64,000 bases of DNA from JALQUL01 sp964556425 (GTDB lineage: Bacteria; Pseudomonadota; Gammaproteobacteria; Burkholderiales; Burkholderiaceae_C): assembly GCA_964556425.1 (NCBI GenBank), contig CAZKWC010000008.1, positions 11,388-75,387 of the forward strand, written 5' to 3'. Numbering within the stretch: position 1 is the first letter of the stretch; each line of letters begins with the position of its first letter. Made by a program: the position numbers and the translations under genes. Of the stretch, positions 17,292 to 25,002 are shown one piece after another. Under the pieces are notes generated by a model. The model was not told where the DNA came from, made no database searches, and saw only the letters and a program-made list of their open reading frames with translations.

Positions 17292-17366
17292 TCGTAGCAA
17301 TTCAAGCACCCATCAAAGCCAACCAATTTTACTTTTCTAAAAGTTAAACGTTTTATCGATATTGGT

Positions 17367-18200
17367 ATGGCCCCCTATTTCGCTCTTGCACTATTAGGCG
17401 CCGAAAGCACAGGCAAATCAAGTTTAGCACTACAGTTAAAAGCTTGTTTTGAATTAGCAGGTTTCTCTGTTTTTTTGCAATCAGAATTACTGCGTTTATG
17501 GTGTGAAAAAAATCAAAGCCTACCCAGCCAACAAGATCAACATTTTATTCTGGCTGAGCAAATAAAAGCGCAAAATGACTGGCATCTAAATGCTAGAGCC
17601 AACTTCAACGACGATTGTTTTATTCAAAATTTAAGCGTCACTGGACTTGTTAAAAATCAAGCCCCTTGCATTTTTATTTCTGACACTGCAGCGCTTCAAA
17701 CAGCCGCCTATAGCCATTATTATTTTGCTGATAACAGCCTTGATGAATCGGCTTTAATTGCCCATGATTTTTTTGATTTTAGTTTTTTAATGGGTCTTGA
17801 TTTACCTTGGCAACAAGACCCTTTAAGAACAGGTTCAGACAGCCAAATGCCAGTGGACAGCCGATTAAGACAGCTATTATCAAGAACCAACCATAATGCT
17901 TTATTTAGCACGGTGTATGGCCACCATCAACAACGCTTAATGAATGCTTGGACAGCATTACAAAAGCACAAGTGCTTGGCCGGTTTATTACCCGACTGGC
18001 CTGACATTATTGAGCTAGCCAATAAAAACTCCTCTAACGTTTTACTGCCGCTTCAGATACTACTTGAGCCATCATTAAAAATACAAAATCGCAATCAGGA
18101 TCATCTTGAAAATGGCCTAAGGCGTTGGGGACATTTTTGTGAAAACTGCGCTGACGGAGAATGTGAGAAAAAATTATTTAGCCAGTTAAAAAGAAACTAA
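17367..18200 (+). CDS. NadR-like AAA/P-loop kinase with a C-terminal Cys cluster
   Basis: A 277-residue P-loop protein. ALLGAESTGKSSLALQL (about 8-24) resembles the Walker A of the ribosylnicotinamide kinase domain of NadR, and the later FISDTAALQTAAYSHYYF and FLMGLDLPWQQDPLR fit the Walker B and lid parts of that family. No adenylyltransferase (HxGH) domain is present. The tail has HFCENCADGECEKKLF, a CxxCx4C cluster that could bind a metal. A role in NAD salvage is an inference; other small-molecule kinase activities are possible. It follows ftsB by 75 nt. A minus-strand terminator lies just downstream. Confidence 0.72.
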   Translation: MAPYFALALLGAESTGKSSLALQLKACFELAGFSVFLQSELLRLWCEKNQSLPSQQDQHFILAEQIKAQNDWHLNARANFNDDCFIQNLSVTGLVKNQAPCIFISDTAALQTAAYSHYYFADNSLDESALIAHDFFDFSFLMGLDLPWQQDPLRTGSDSQMPVDSRLRQLLSRTNHNALFSTVYGHHQQRLMNAWTALQKHKCLAGLLPDWPDIIELANKNSSNVLLPLQILLEPSLKIQNRNQDHLENGLRRWGHFCENCADGECEKKLFSQLKRN

Positions 18201-18203
18201 CTA

Positions 18204-18238
18204 TAAAAAAACCCCAAGCTGTTGAAACAACTTGGGGT
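18204..18238 (-). terminator. Terminator of the Bax inhibitor-1 gene
   Basis: The stem ACCCCAAG / CTTGGGGT (18211-18218 with 18231-18238) with a 12-nt loop is followed on the minus strand by seven T residues. It lies between the converging kinase and BI-1 genes. Confidence 0.88.
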
Positions 18239-18263
18239 GAGCTAAAAGCACTTTTAATAAAGA

Positions 18264-18611
18264 CTAGTCATCAGACATAAAAGCCATGATAAAGCGCAAT
18301 ACATACCACAACATTAATGCAATTGAAGCAAACAAATGTAGGGCAGCGCCAGCTGGTCGGTCCATTGGATAATGACGAATAATNNNNNNNNNNNNNNNNN
18401 NNNNNNNNNNNNNNNNNNNNNNNNNNNNNNNNNNNNNNNNNNNNNNNNNNNNNNNNNNNNNNNNNNNNNNNNNNNNNNNNNNNGACAAAACTGCAAATGC
18501 CAAGATCGCACCTGACAAATACAAATAAGTATTCTTAATAAATTCTGCACGCTGTGCGGCAGGGCTAAGCGATGAGCCAGCGATAGTATTGGTGTAGTCT
18601 GATGAGTTCAT
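18264..18611 (-). CDS. Bax inhibitor-1/YccA family membrane protein (interrupted by assembly gap)
   Basis: The N-terminal part starts at 18611 (MNSSDYTNTIAGSSLSPAAQ, then RAEFIKNTYLYLSGAILAFAVL, the family's first membrane helix). The C-terminal part reads IIRHYPMDRPAGAALHLFAS followed by IALMLWYVLRFIMAFMSDD. Between them lie 100 Ns. Only about 80 residues are visible, whereas family members are usually 220-240, so roughly 150 codons are probably missing and the gap is understated. BI-1/YccA proteins have seven membrane helices; eukaryotic relatives leak calcium and bacterial YccA modulates FtsH. The chosen ATG fits the family; an upstream in-frame ATG would add a poor extension. Confidence 0.78.
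   Translation of the reverse strand: MNSSDYTNTIAGSSLSPAAQRAEFIKNTYLYLSGAILAFAVLXXXXXXXXXXXXXXXXXXXXXXXXXXXXXXXXXXIIRHYPMDRPAGAALHLFASIALMLWYVLRFIMAFMSDD
18384..18483. other. Assembly gap (100 N)
   Basis: Exactly 100 undetermined bases inside the Bax inhibitor-1 gene. The round number is a placeholder, so coordinates to the right carry an unknown offset. Confidence 0.99.
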
Positions 18612-18831
18612 GGTCATAAAAAATAATGAGATGAAATAAATCCAAGCAACAGTATGGTACTTGGGATATTGAAATCGTATCAAGAAATAAAACAAAATCA
18701 AGTGAGGAATAACTTATGGGAACTCCTGTCTTAAATTTTAATCGACAAATCTCCAAAAAAACAAGAAAAAACACCCAAATTTACTATTTTATTATTTTTC
18801 TAATTCCGATCATTTTGAATCGACTAGCTCA

Positions 18832-19653
18832 CTAGCTACTCAACTGAGTTAACTCTTCAGGACTAAAGCCGGCCTGCCTTCTAGCCGTTAAATTAAAAGG
18901 TGGCTGTATTTTGGGTGCTTTGTACTGCAAGAGCAAATGCTCATAATGCTGCATAGGATGCAAGTGTTGTTGCTGACATAAATGTCTATACCAATAGTTA
19001 CCTACTGCTACATGGCCTATTTCATCGGCCAAAATCACATCTAAAATCGCTAATGCCTCTAGGGCCCAAGGGGTTTGTACCGACCTTAACTTAGCCTGAA
19101 TAATAGGTGTGGCATCTAAGCCTCTAGCTTCTAGCGTACGAGGCACTAAAGCCATTCGGGCTAATAAGTCATGCCGAGTTTTATGGCACATTTCCCATAA
19201 ACCATCATGGGCTGGAAAACTGCCATAATCTAGTATTGGTTCTTGCTCATTATTAGGTAAACTTTGCAAATGCCTTCTTAACATTAAAAAATGCTTGGCT
19301 TCTTCGGCAGCTACTTGGGCCCAATCATTGTAAAAAACAGCTGGCATATTGGGAAACCGCCAAATAGCATCTAGGGCTAAATTAATCGCATTAAACTCTA
19401 TGTGACAAATCGCATGCATCATGGTGGCATGGCCTTGCACATGATTTAAAACTCTTTTTGGCATGGCCCTTGGTGATAATAAAACCGGTTGACTAGGGCG
19501 CCCAGGCTCTACAATATCAGGCCAAACCCTTGAAGTATTTAAACTCAAGGCCATATAAGCTGGGTTATCCCCTGCCAACTGTAGTGCTTTTTCTGCTTTT
19601 TGGTCAATATCGACCAATAAAAAAATGTTTTTTGCTAATTCTCTTAATTCCAT
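18832..19653 (-). CDS. DUF455 family ferritin-like protein
   Basis: A 273-residue helical protein of the DUF455 family. Carboxylate/His pairs typical of a ferritin-like di-iron four-helix bundle are visible: CHIEFNAINLALDA (about 82-95), AAEEAKHFLMLRRHL (about 114-128), ARGLDATP and VILADEIGHVAVG (about 205-217). This suggests a di-iron centre, but no reaction is established for the family; some relatives have been compared with the tRNA hydroxylase MiaE. It stands alone on the minus strand, divergent from the gamma-carbonic anhydrase gene. Confidence 0.82.
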   Translation of the reverse strand: MELRELAKNIFLLVDIDQKAEKALQLAGDNPAYMALSLNTSRVWPDIVEPGRPSQPVLLSPRAMPKRVLNHVQGHATMMHAICHIEFNAINLALDAIWRFPNMPAVFYNDWAQVAAEEAKHFLMLRRHLQSLPNNEQEPILDYGSFPAHDGLWEMCHKTRHDLLARMALVPRTLEARGLDATPIIQAKLRSVQTPWALEALAILDVILADEIGHVAVGNYWYRHLCQQQHLHPMQHYEHLLLQYKAPKIQPPFNLTARRQAGFSPEELTQLSS

Positions 19654-19759
19654 CCCTACAATTTAAAAGATTTTTCAGCTAAATTGCTCAACAAATGAAA
19701 AATTTTCATCAAAATTGGCTCTATTTTTATTCTTTCAAGCCCTCAAGGAGAAACGCATC

Positions 19760-20281
19760 ATGGCTTTGTATCAATTAGGTGAACTCACCCCAAAAGTCGC
19801 TAGTAACGCATGGATTGCCGAAAGTGCAGAAGTGATGGGTAACGTAGTGCTGGAAGAATTAGTCAGCATTTGGTTTAACGTGGTCGTCAGAGGCGATAGT
19901 GATCACATCCACATTGGCAAAGGTAGCAATATTCAAGATGGATCCGTTTTACACACCGACACCGGAATTGGCCTACATATAGGCGAAAATGTGACTGTGG
20001 GCCATCAAGTGATGTTACATGGTTGCACCATTGGTGACGGCTCTTTAATTGGCATTGGTGCGATTGTTTTAAACAAGGCCAAAATTGGTAAAAACTGCTT
20101 AGTAGGCGCTGGCTCTTTGGTCACAGAGGGCAAAGAGTTTCCAGACGGCAGCATGATTATGGGCAGTCCAGCCAAAGTGGTGAAACAACTGAGCCCAGAA
20201 CAAATTGAAACCCTACAAGCCAGCGCCAAGCATTATCAAAACAATGCCAAACGCTACGCTTTAGAGCTCAAAAAACTTTAA
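19760..20281 (+). CDS. Gamma-carbonic anhydrase family protein
   Basis: A 173-residue left-handed parallel beta-helix built from hexapeptide repeats (IGKGSNIQDGSVLHTD, IGENVTVGHQVMLHGCTIGD, IGIGAIVLNKAKIGKNCLVG). The His of VLHTD and the two of VGHQVMLHGC correspond to the zinc ligands of gamma-class carbonic anhydrases; a C-terminal helix follows. The ATG at 19760 is preceded by AAGGAG at 9 nt, so the upstream in-frame start at 19715 is rejected. Members are widespread as YrdA/CaiE-like proteins and not all show anhydrase activity. hslO follows 21 nt later. Confidence 0.88.
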   Translation: MALYQLGELTPKVASNAWIAESAEVMGNVVLEELVSIWFNVVVRGDSDHIHIGKGSNIQDGSVLHTDTGIGLHIGENVTVGHQVMLHGCTIGDGSLIGIGAIVLNKAKIGKNCLVGAGSLVTEGKEFPDGSMIMGSPAKVVKQLSPEQIETLQASAKHYQNNAKRYALELKKL

Positions 20282-20302
20282 AAAATTATCTACATTATTA
20301 TT

Positions 20303-21292
20303 ATGACTGAACTCCATCACTTTTTATTTGAAAACCTTCCCGTTAGAGGCGTAGCAGTTCGCCTAGATGCGCCTTGGCAAGAAATCTTAGCCAGACGTGC
20401 GAGCAACAACAGCATGGGTGCCTACCCTGCTCCAGTGGCAAAGTTATTAGGCGAGATGACAGCAGCTGCTTTGTTAATGCAAGCCAATGTTAAATTTAAC
20501 GGTGCTTTGGTTTTACAAATATTTGGTGATGGCCCTGTTAAATTAGCGGTAGTGGAAGTGCAATCTGATTTTTCAGTGAGAAGCACCGCCACAGTGATAG
20601 GTGAGATTGCCGACAATGCCAACTTGGCTGATATGGTCAACCAAACTAATACGGGTCGTTGCGCTATTACTCTCGATCCTAAAGACCGCTTACCAGGCCA
20701 ACAAGCTTATCAGGGGGTAGTGCCTTTGTTTGACGACCAAGGCGTGCCCATCACCTCTTTTCAGCAAGTCATAGAGCACTACATGCTGCAATCAGAGCAA
20801 CTCGATACCACTATGGTCTTAGCTGCCAATGACCAAGTAGTTGCAGGTTTAATGGTGCAACGTTTGCCAGTAAAAGGTGAGAACAATTTAGAAGGCAGCC
20901 GTTACGGTCAAGCCAACGAAGATGAGATCGGTAAAAATGAAGAATACAACCGTATTGCTCATTTTGCAGCCAGCTTAAAGCAAGAAGAATTACTCAGCCT
21001 AGATGTACCCACTATTTTGCATCGTTTATTTTGGGATGACCAATTACAAGAGTTTGAACCCTTTATTGGTGATACAGCACCCAAATTTGCCTGCTCATGT
21101 AGTCGTGAACGGGTAGGACGTATGATTAAAAGCTTGGGCCGTGAAGAAGTGGAATCTATTTTGGCCGAGCAAAATCAGGTAGAAGTAGGCTGTGAATTTT
21201 GTGGTCAACAATATCGTTTTGACCCGATTGATGCGGCAACCCTATTTACCAGCCTAGTCGATAGCAATGACCTACCCACTACCAAGCAATAA
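20303..21292 (+). CDS. hslO: Redox-regulated chaperone Hsp33
   Basis: A 329-residue cytoplasmic holdase activated by oxidation. The N-terminal domain starts LHHFLFENLPVRGVAVRLD and contains GRCAITLDPKDRLPGQQAYQG. The C-terminal redox switch retains four cysteines, as CSCS (C-X-C, about residues 265-267) and CEFC (C-X2-C, about 299-302), which bind zinc when reduced and form disulfides on oxidation. It probably shares a transcript with the carbonic anhydrase gene. The family length of about 290-300 is exceeded slightly. Confidence 0.94.
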   Translation: MTELHHFLFENLPVRGVAVRLDAPWQEILARRASNNSMGAYPAPVAKLLGEMTAAALLMQANVKFNGALVLQIFGDGPVKLAVVEVQSDFSVRSTATVIGEIADNANLADMVNQTNTGRCAITLDPKDRLPGQQAYQGVVPLFDDQGVPITSFQQVIEHYMLQSEQLDTTMVLAANDQVVAGLMVQRLPVKGENNLEGSRYGQANEDEIGKNEEYNRIAHFAASLKQEELLSLDVPTILHRLFWDDQLQEFEPFIGDTAPKFACSCSRERVGRMIKSLGREEVESILAEQNQVEVGCEFCGQQYRFDPIDAATLFTSLVDSNDLPTTKQ

Positions 21293-21396
21293 AGACAGCA
21301 TTTTTGTGCCATAAATAATTGCATCTGTAAGTTTAAACAAGCAAATATCTTGTATATTCCCGCCAATAGCTTATTGTCACCAACCGGATTTTTATT

Positions 21397-22272
21397 ATGA
21401 GTATATCGGCCCCAGGAACACCTTACGGAACTTTGCCGGCCGCCTCTATGCCGGCTGCTCGCAAACCGATTAGTTTGCCTCGCCTAGCCGAAATGCGGGC
21501 CCGTGGCGAAAAAATTACCATGCTAACGGCCTACGATGCCACCTTTGCCGCAGTAGCCGATGCCGCTGGCGTAGAGTGTTTGTTAGTAGGTGATTCTTTA
21601 GGCATGGTGAGCCAAGGTTTATCTAGCACCGTAGGTGTGAGCCTAGAAAACATGGCCTATCACATGGAAAGTGTTTCTAGAGGTCTGCGTCGTAGTCAAG
21701 GTACGGCTTGGTTGCTTGCCGATTTACCCTTTGGCACCTATCATGAAAGCAAAGAACAAGCCTTGCGTAACGCAGCTGTATTAATGCGGGCAGGTGCTCA
21801 CATGGTGAAGTTAGAAGGTGGTGGTTGGACCACTGAAACCGTTCGCTTTTTAGTAGAACGAGGCATTCCTGTTTGTGCACATTTAGGTTTAACCCCTCAA
21901 ACTGTGCATTCTTTAGGTGGATATAGGGTGCAAGGTAAATCCGATTCGTCGGCACAAATTTTGCGCCAACAAGCCATTGAACTAGAGCAAGCGGGCGCTT
22001 CGCTTTTAGTACTAGAAATGGTGCCCGCTGATTTATCTGCCGAAATTACCAACAACCTACAAACATGCCACACCATTGGCATAGGTGCTGGTAACGGTAC
22101 TGCTGGCCAAGTATTAGTTTTGCACGATATGCTAGGTGTTAACTTAGGTAAAAATGCTAAGTTTGTACGCAATTTTATGCAGGGCCAAGAAGGTGTGCAA
22201 GCCGCTTTTGAAGCCTATGTGAAAGCAGTAAAAGAGGGAAGTTTCCCCGATAACGCCATACATGCCTGGTAA
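21397..22272 (+). CDS. panB: 3-methyl-2-oxobutanoate hydroxymethyltransferase
   Basis: Transfers a hydroxymethyl group from 5,10-methylene-THF to 2-oxoisovalerate, the first step to pantoate. The 291-residue TIM barrel has ITMLTAYDATFA, LLVGDSLGMV (Mg-binding Asp), AHMVKLEGG, IPVCAHLGLTPQ and the catalytic Glu in LVLEMVPADL. The N terminus carries an extra 25 or so Ala/Pro-rich residues before the conserved ISLPRLAEMRARGEK. panC follows 98 nt later, so both pantoate-forming and pantothenate-forming steps are together. Confidence 0.96.
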   Translation: MSISAPGTPYGTLPAASMPAARKPISLPRLAEMRARGEKITMLTAYDATFAAVADAAGVECLLVGDSLGMVSQGLSSTVGVSLENMAYHMESVSRGLRRSQGTAWLLADLPFGTYHESKEQALRNAAVLMRAGAHMVKLEGGGWTTETVRFLVERGIPVCAHLGLTPQTVHSLGGYRVQGKSDSSAQILRQQAIELEQAGASLLVLEMVPADLSAEITNNLQTCHTIGIGAGNGTAGQVLVLHDMLGVNLGKNAKFVRNFMQGQEGVQAAFEAYVKAVKEGSFPDNAIHAW

Positions 22273-22370
22273 GACCTTATTTGTCGCACCCCCTTTTTTA
22301 CTCCCTATTTATTCCATATATTTTTTAATCTAGCTGGGTTGAATCAAAGCTAGTTGATTGTTTTTTGATT

Positions 22371-23228
22371 ATGCAAATTGCCTACACTCTTGCCGAATTA
22401 AGGCAATACCTCGCCCCGTTTAACCATCCTGCATTTGTGCCTACCATGGGCAATTTACACGACGGCCACTTAGCTTTAATCAAGCAAGGTAAACCATTGG
22501 GCGACGTAACGGTTTCTAGTATTTTTGTGAACCGTTTGCAATTTGGCCCCAATGAAGACTTTGACAGCTACCCTCGCACCTTTGAAGCTGACTGTGAAAA
22601 ATTAAGATTAGCGGGTTGTGATATTTTGTTTGCCCCTTCAGAAAAAGAGCTCTACCCCGAGCCGCAAGTGATGAAGGTGCACCCACCTGCTGAAATTGCC
22701 GATATTTTAGAAGGCCATTACCGACCGGGCTTTTTTATTGGTGTGTGCACGGTGGTTATGAAATTATTTCAATGCGTTTTTTCGGAAGCCAAAGGCCACA
22801 GGACCGCCTTGTTTGGCAAAAAAGACTACCAACAACTCATGGTCATTAAACGCATGGTGAGCCAAATGGCAATGCCCATTCAAATTGTAGGCGGTGAAAC
22901 CCAACGCTCTGATAAAGGCCTGGCCTTAAGCTCTAGAAACGGCTATTTAAGCCCCGAGCAACTAGAAGAAGCCTTGTTATTGTCTAGAGTATTAAAAGAG
23001 TTAGCAGCAGATTATTTAGCTTGTGGTTGTGACAACGAACAACTAGAAACTTTAGAAAAAAATGCCATTAGCAAAATGCGTCAAAACGGCTGGCAACCCG
23101 ACTACCTAACCGTAAGACGACAACAAGATTTGCAACTTGCCAAAGCAGGCGATAGCCTAGTGGTATTAGGAGCTGCAAGGTTGGGCAGCACACGCTTAAT
23201 TGATAATTTTGAAGTCGAGAATATTTGA
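22371..23228 (+). CDS. panC: Pantothenate synthetase
   Basis: Ligates pantoate and beta-alanine with ATP through a pantoyl-adenylate. The 285-residue nucleotidyltransferase has PTMGNLHDGHLALI (HxGH-type motif), IFVNRLQFGPNEDF, TALFGKKDYQQL and LALSSRNGYLSP (the KMSKS-equivalent region). The ATG at 22371 is preferred over an in-frame TTG two codons earlier. It completes the panBC pair. Downstream the accessory patch begins with a convergent regulator gene. Confidence 0.96.
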   Translation: MQIAYTLAELRQYLAPFNHPAFVPTMGNLHDGHLALIKQGKPLGDVTVSSIFVNRLQFGPNEDFDSYPRTFEADCEKLRLAGCDILFAPSEKELYPEPQVMKVHPPAEIADILEGHYRPGFFIGVCTVVMKLFQCVFSEAKGHRTALFGKKDYQQLMVIKRMVSQMAMPIQIVGGETQRSDKGLALSSRNGYLSPEQLEEALLLSRVLKELAADYLACGCDNEQLETLEKNAISKMRQNGWQPDYLTVRRQQDLQLAKAGDSLVVLGAARLGSTRLIDNFEVENI

Positions 23229-23249
23229 GTTGTAATTAGGGGCAAAGAC

Positions 23250-23489
23250 TTAGCGAGTTAAAGGGCTTGAAACAGTAGCAAGCCCGTCAATTACAAAAGT
23301 TCCACCCAATGCGTGAATCACTTTTAAAACATGGCTTAATCTTAATGTAGGTTTTCCTGCTTCTAACTCAACCATAAATCTTAGGCCCACACCCGCTGCT
23401 AAAGCTAATTCAGATTGAGTGAGGCCAATTTTTTTTCTTGCTTTTTTAAGTTCTAAGCCAAGTTGCTGGGTTGTTGAAATAGAAGTCAT
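23250..23489 (-). CDS. HipB-like XRE-family transcriptional regulator
   Basis: A 79-residue protein that is essentially one helix-turn-helix domain: LGLELKKARKKIGLTQSELA followed by LAAGVGLRFMVELEAGKPTL and then HVLKVIHALG, with the recognition helix around 30-42. The layout, including the KPTLRLSHVLKVIHALG segment, matches HipB-type antitoxins and related autoregulators. The ATG at 23489 is chosen; the frame extends upstream to 23621 but that part would overlap both operator palindromes. No hipA or other toxin gene is adjacent: panC lies convergent on one side and small genes of unknown function divergent on the other. It probably represses itself through the sites upstream. Confidence 0.8.
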   Translation of the reverse strand: MTSISTTQQLGLELKKARKKIGLTQSELALAAGVGLRFMVELEAGKPTLRLSHVLKVIHALGGTFVIDGLATVSSPLTR

Positions 23490-23539
23490 ATGCTTATCTT
23501 TGCTTGCACTAATAAATAAAAACCTATTATTGCAAAATA

Positions 23540-23604
23540 TTTTCCCGATCGGGAAAAAAATGACGGAATTCACATTTTTACGACAAAATATTCCCGATCG
23601 GGAA
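23540..23604 (-). promoter_or_regulatory. Tandem palindromic operators of the HipB-like regulator
   Basis: Two perfect palindromes share the core TTCCCGATCGGGAA. The first is 18 bp (23540-23557, extended by TT and AA); the second is 14 bp (23591-23604). Centres are 49 bp apart. On the minus strand the first copy overlaps the place for a -35 ahead of AATAAT, 18 nt further on, so binding would block transcription of the regulator. They lie 51 and 102 bp before its ATG. Confidence 0.75.
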
Positions 23605-23943
23605 AAATTTGATTTACTCAATGACTAAAAAGCTCTCTGTACAATCAAAAAATTTAAATTGAATATAACAAATTTTTTTACTAAAGAATTTGTTACTTTG
23701 TACAACATAAGAAATTTTGTCTTCAGATATCAACAAAAATGCTCAACAACATTGATTTTTATAGAAAAAATCAGACTACGATTTACTGTAATAGTTTTAA
23801 TTGATTCACAAATAAATGAAGCCAGAAGGGACTTTAAAAATTTCGACTAGATCTTCTAAAAATAGTTGTACAATAAATTTCCTCTAAATCAATCATGAAT
23901 TAAACTTATTAAGTTTTAAGTAAAAATTTAAACTACAAACATC
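23605..23943. other. 339-bp AT-rich region, no gene supported
   Basis: Very AT-rich, between the regulator's operators and the next plus-strand gene. A 63-codon frame at 23659-23850 has no ribosome-binding site or recognisable motif and is not called. No terminator-like hairpin stands out. Confidence 0.4.
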
Positions 23944-24144
23944 ATGAAATCTTTATTTTCTTGGAATAAAACTTCCACTTTAGAGCAACAAAGAACTGTC
24001 AACAAGATTAAAGAAATCAAAAGAAAATATCCTTCTTTTAAAGTAGTTGGCAAAGGCACCGTTTCTATATCTCCTGAAGATATTATTAACTCAGAAGTAA
24101 ATAGGTCCATGATTGAAAGAGCCAGCAGGCTTGTTACTCCTTGA
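23944..24144 (+). CDS. Small hypothetical protein, abuts the membrane protein gene
   Basis: A 66-residue soluble, basic protein reading MKSLFSWNKTSTLEQQRTVN, then KIKEIKRKYPSFKVVGKGTVSI, ending RASRLVTP. The middle (KYPSFKVVGKGTVSISPEDI) looks like a compact beta element after a charged helix. Its TGA stop (24142-24144) is directly followed, in the same frame and with no spacer, by the ATG of the downstream membrane protein, so translation is coupled or occasional readthrough would fuse them. No recognisable family; the tight arrangement suggests the two act together. Confidence 0.6.
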   Translation: MKSLFSWNKTSTLEQQRTVNKIKEIKRKYPSFKVVGKGTVSISPEDIINSEVNRSMIERASRLVTP

Positions 24145-24941
24145 ATGGGGTTTTTACTTATTTTACCAATTTTGGTAAGTGGCTTTACTGTTTGTCACAC
24201 TCACCCGTATTTTAAGTATAAGTTGCACCGTTATGAGGGGCAGTATCTTTATTTGCAAACTGCCAAGCTAGGTTTTTATTGCTTCGGTATTGCAGTATTA
24301 ATACAAAGTTTTTTGTTGTGGGTTTGTAATATCAACCTTAACTTGCCATTATTTTCAGAAACACCAAGCTATTTGGTTCTACTTGAGAACTGGCTTTCAA
24401 GCAACACCATTTTATAGAACCAGAAAAAGCTTACAGCGCTGCTTATTTAGTTGCCCTGAGTTTTTTCATGATGTTTTTATCACCTCATGTTTTTAGTTTT
24501 CTATTCCGAATCTGGTTTTATTTTAAACGTGATGTTTGGAATAATGAAATTATCAATCTAATTATTTTGGTTGACTTGCTTGAAGACAGTCCATTAGATA
24601 AGGCCTTAATGTCTGGAATTTTAGAAGACAAACTAATGATGCCTGATATGGACGATCGTAAAGTTTATGTTTGCAAAATTTCTACTATGGGCGAACCCAA
24701 TGAAAACCAAGGTGCCGATCAAGAAATTGCAATACTACCTATCGTTAGTGGTTATCGTGATAAAGACACACTCAAGGTGAACTTAAATACCGAATACAGT
24801 AGCTTAAAAATTAGCTCTACACTAGTTCTTAAGCAAGAAAAAATTATTGCAATTAGAGAGTTTGATTTTGAAATTTGGGATCAATTTAACTCTGAAAAAA
24901 AACAAATAAAAGAGCCACCATTAGAAAATGTGCACACCTAG
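24145..24941 (+). pseudogene. Membrane protein of unknown function, disrupted by a frameshift
   Basis: Two open segments in different frames look like halves of one protein. The first (24145-24417) reads MGFLLILPILVSGFTVCHTH, then YFKYKLHRYEGQYLYLQTAK and a second membrane helix, then stops. The second is open from 24387 (ELAFKQHHFIEPEKAYSAAY, then a membrane helix) to 24941 and has its first ATG only at 24468. It ends in a soluble domain with DDRKVYVCKIS, GEPNENQGADQEIAILP and SGYRDKDTLKVNLNTEY. A single-base deletion between about 24387 and 24417 would explain the break. The intact protein would be about 260 residues: three membrane helices, then a cytoplasmic or periplasmic domain. Function unknown. 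A sequencing error is the main alternative. Confidence 0.6.
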
Positions 24942-25002
24942 GAACAATTTAAGTAATATTAAATAATCAAAATTATAAATTACCTTAAGTACCGCAAGCC
25001 CC

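Noticed and set aside
23659..23850. A 63-codon frame next to the HipB-like operators, considered as a toxin partner
   Set aside because: No ribosome-binding site, no toxin motif and composition typical of AT-rich noncoding DNA.
24387..24420. Programmed -1 frameshift joining the two membrane-protein segments
   Set aside because: The overlap CCATTTTATAG lacks an X XXY YYZ slippery heptamer and no downstream stem is evident; a deletion or sequencing error is simpler.
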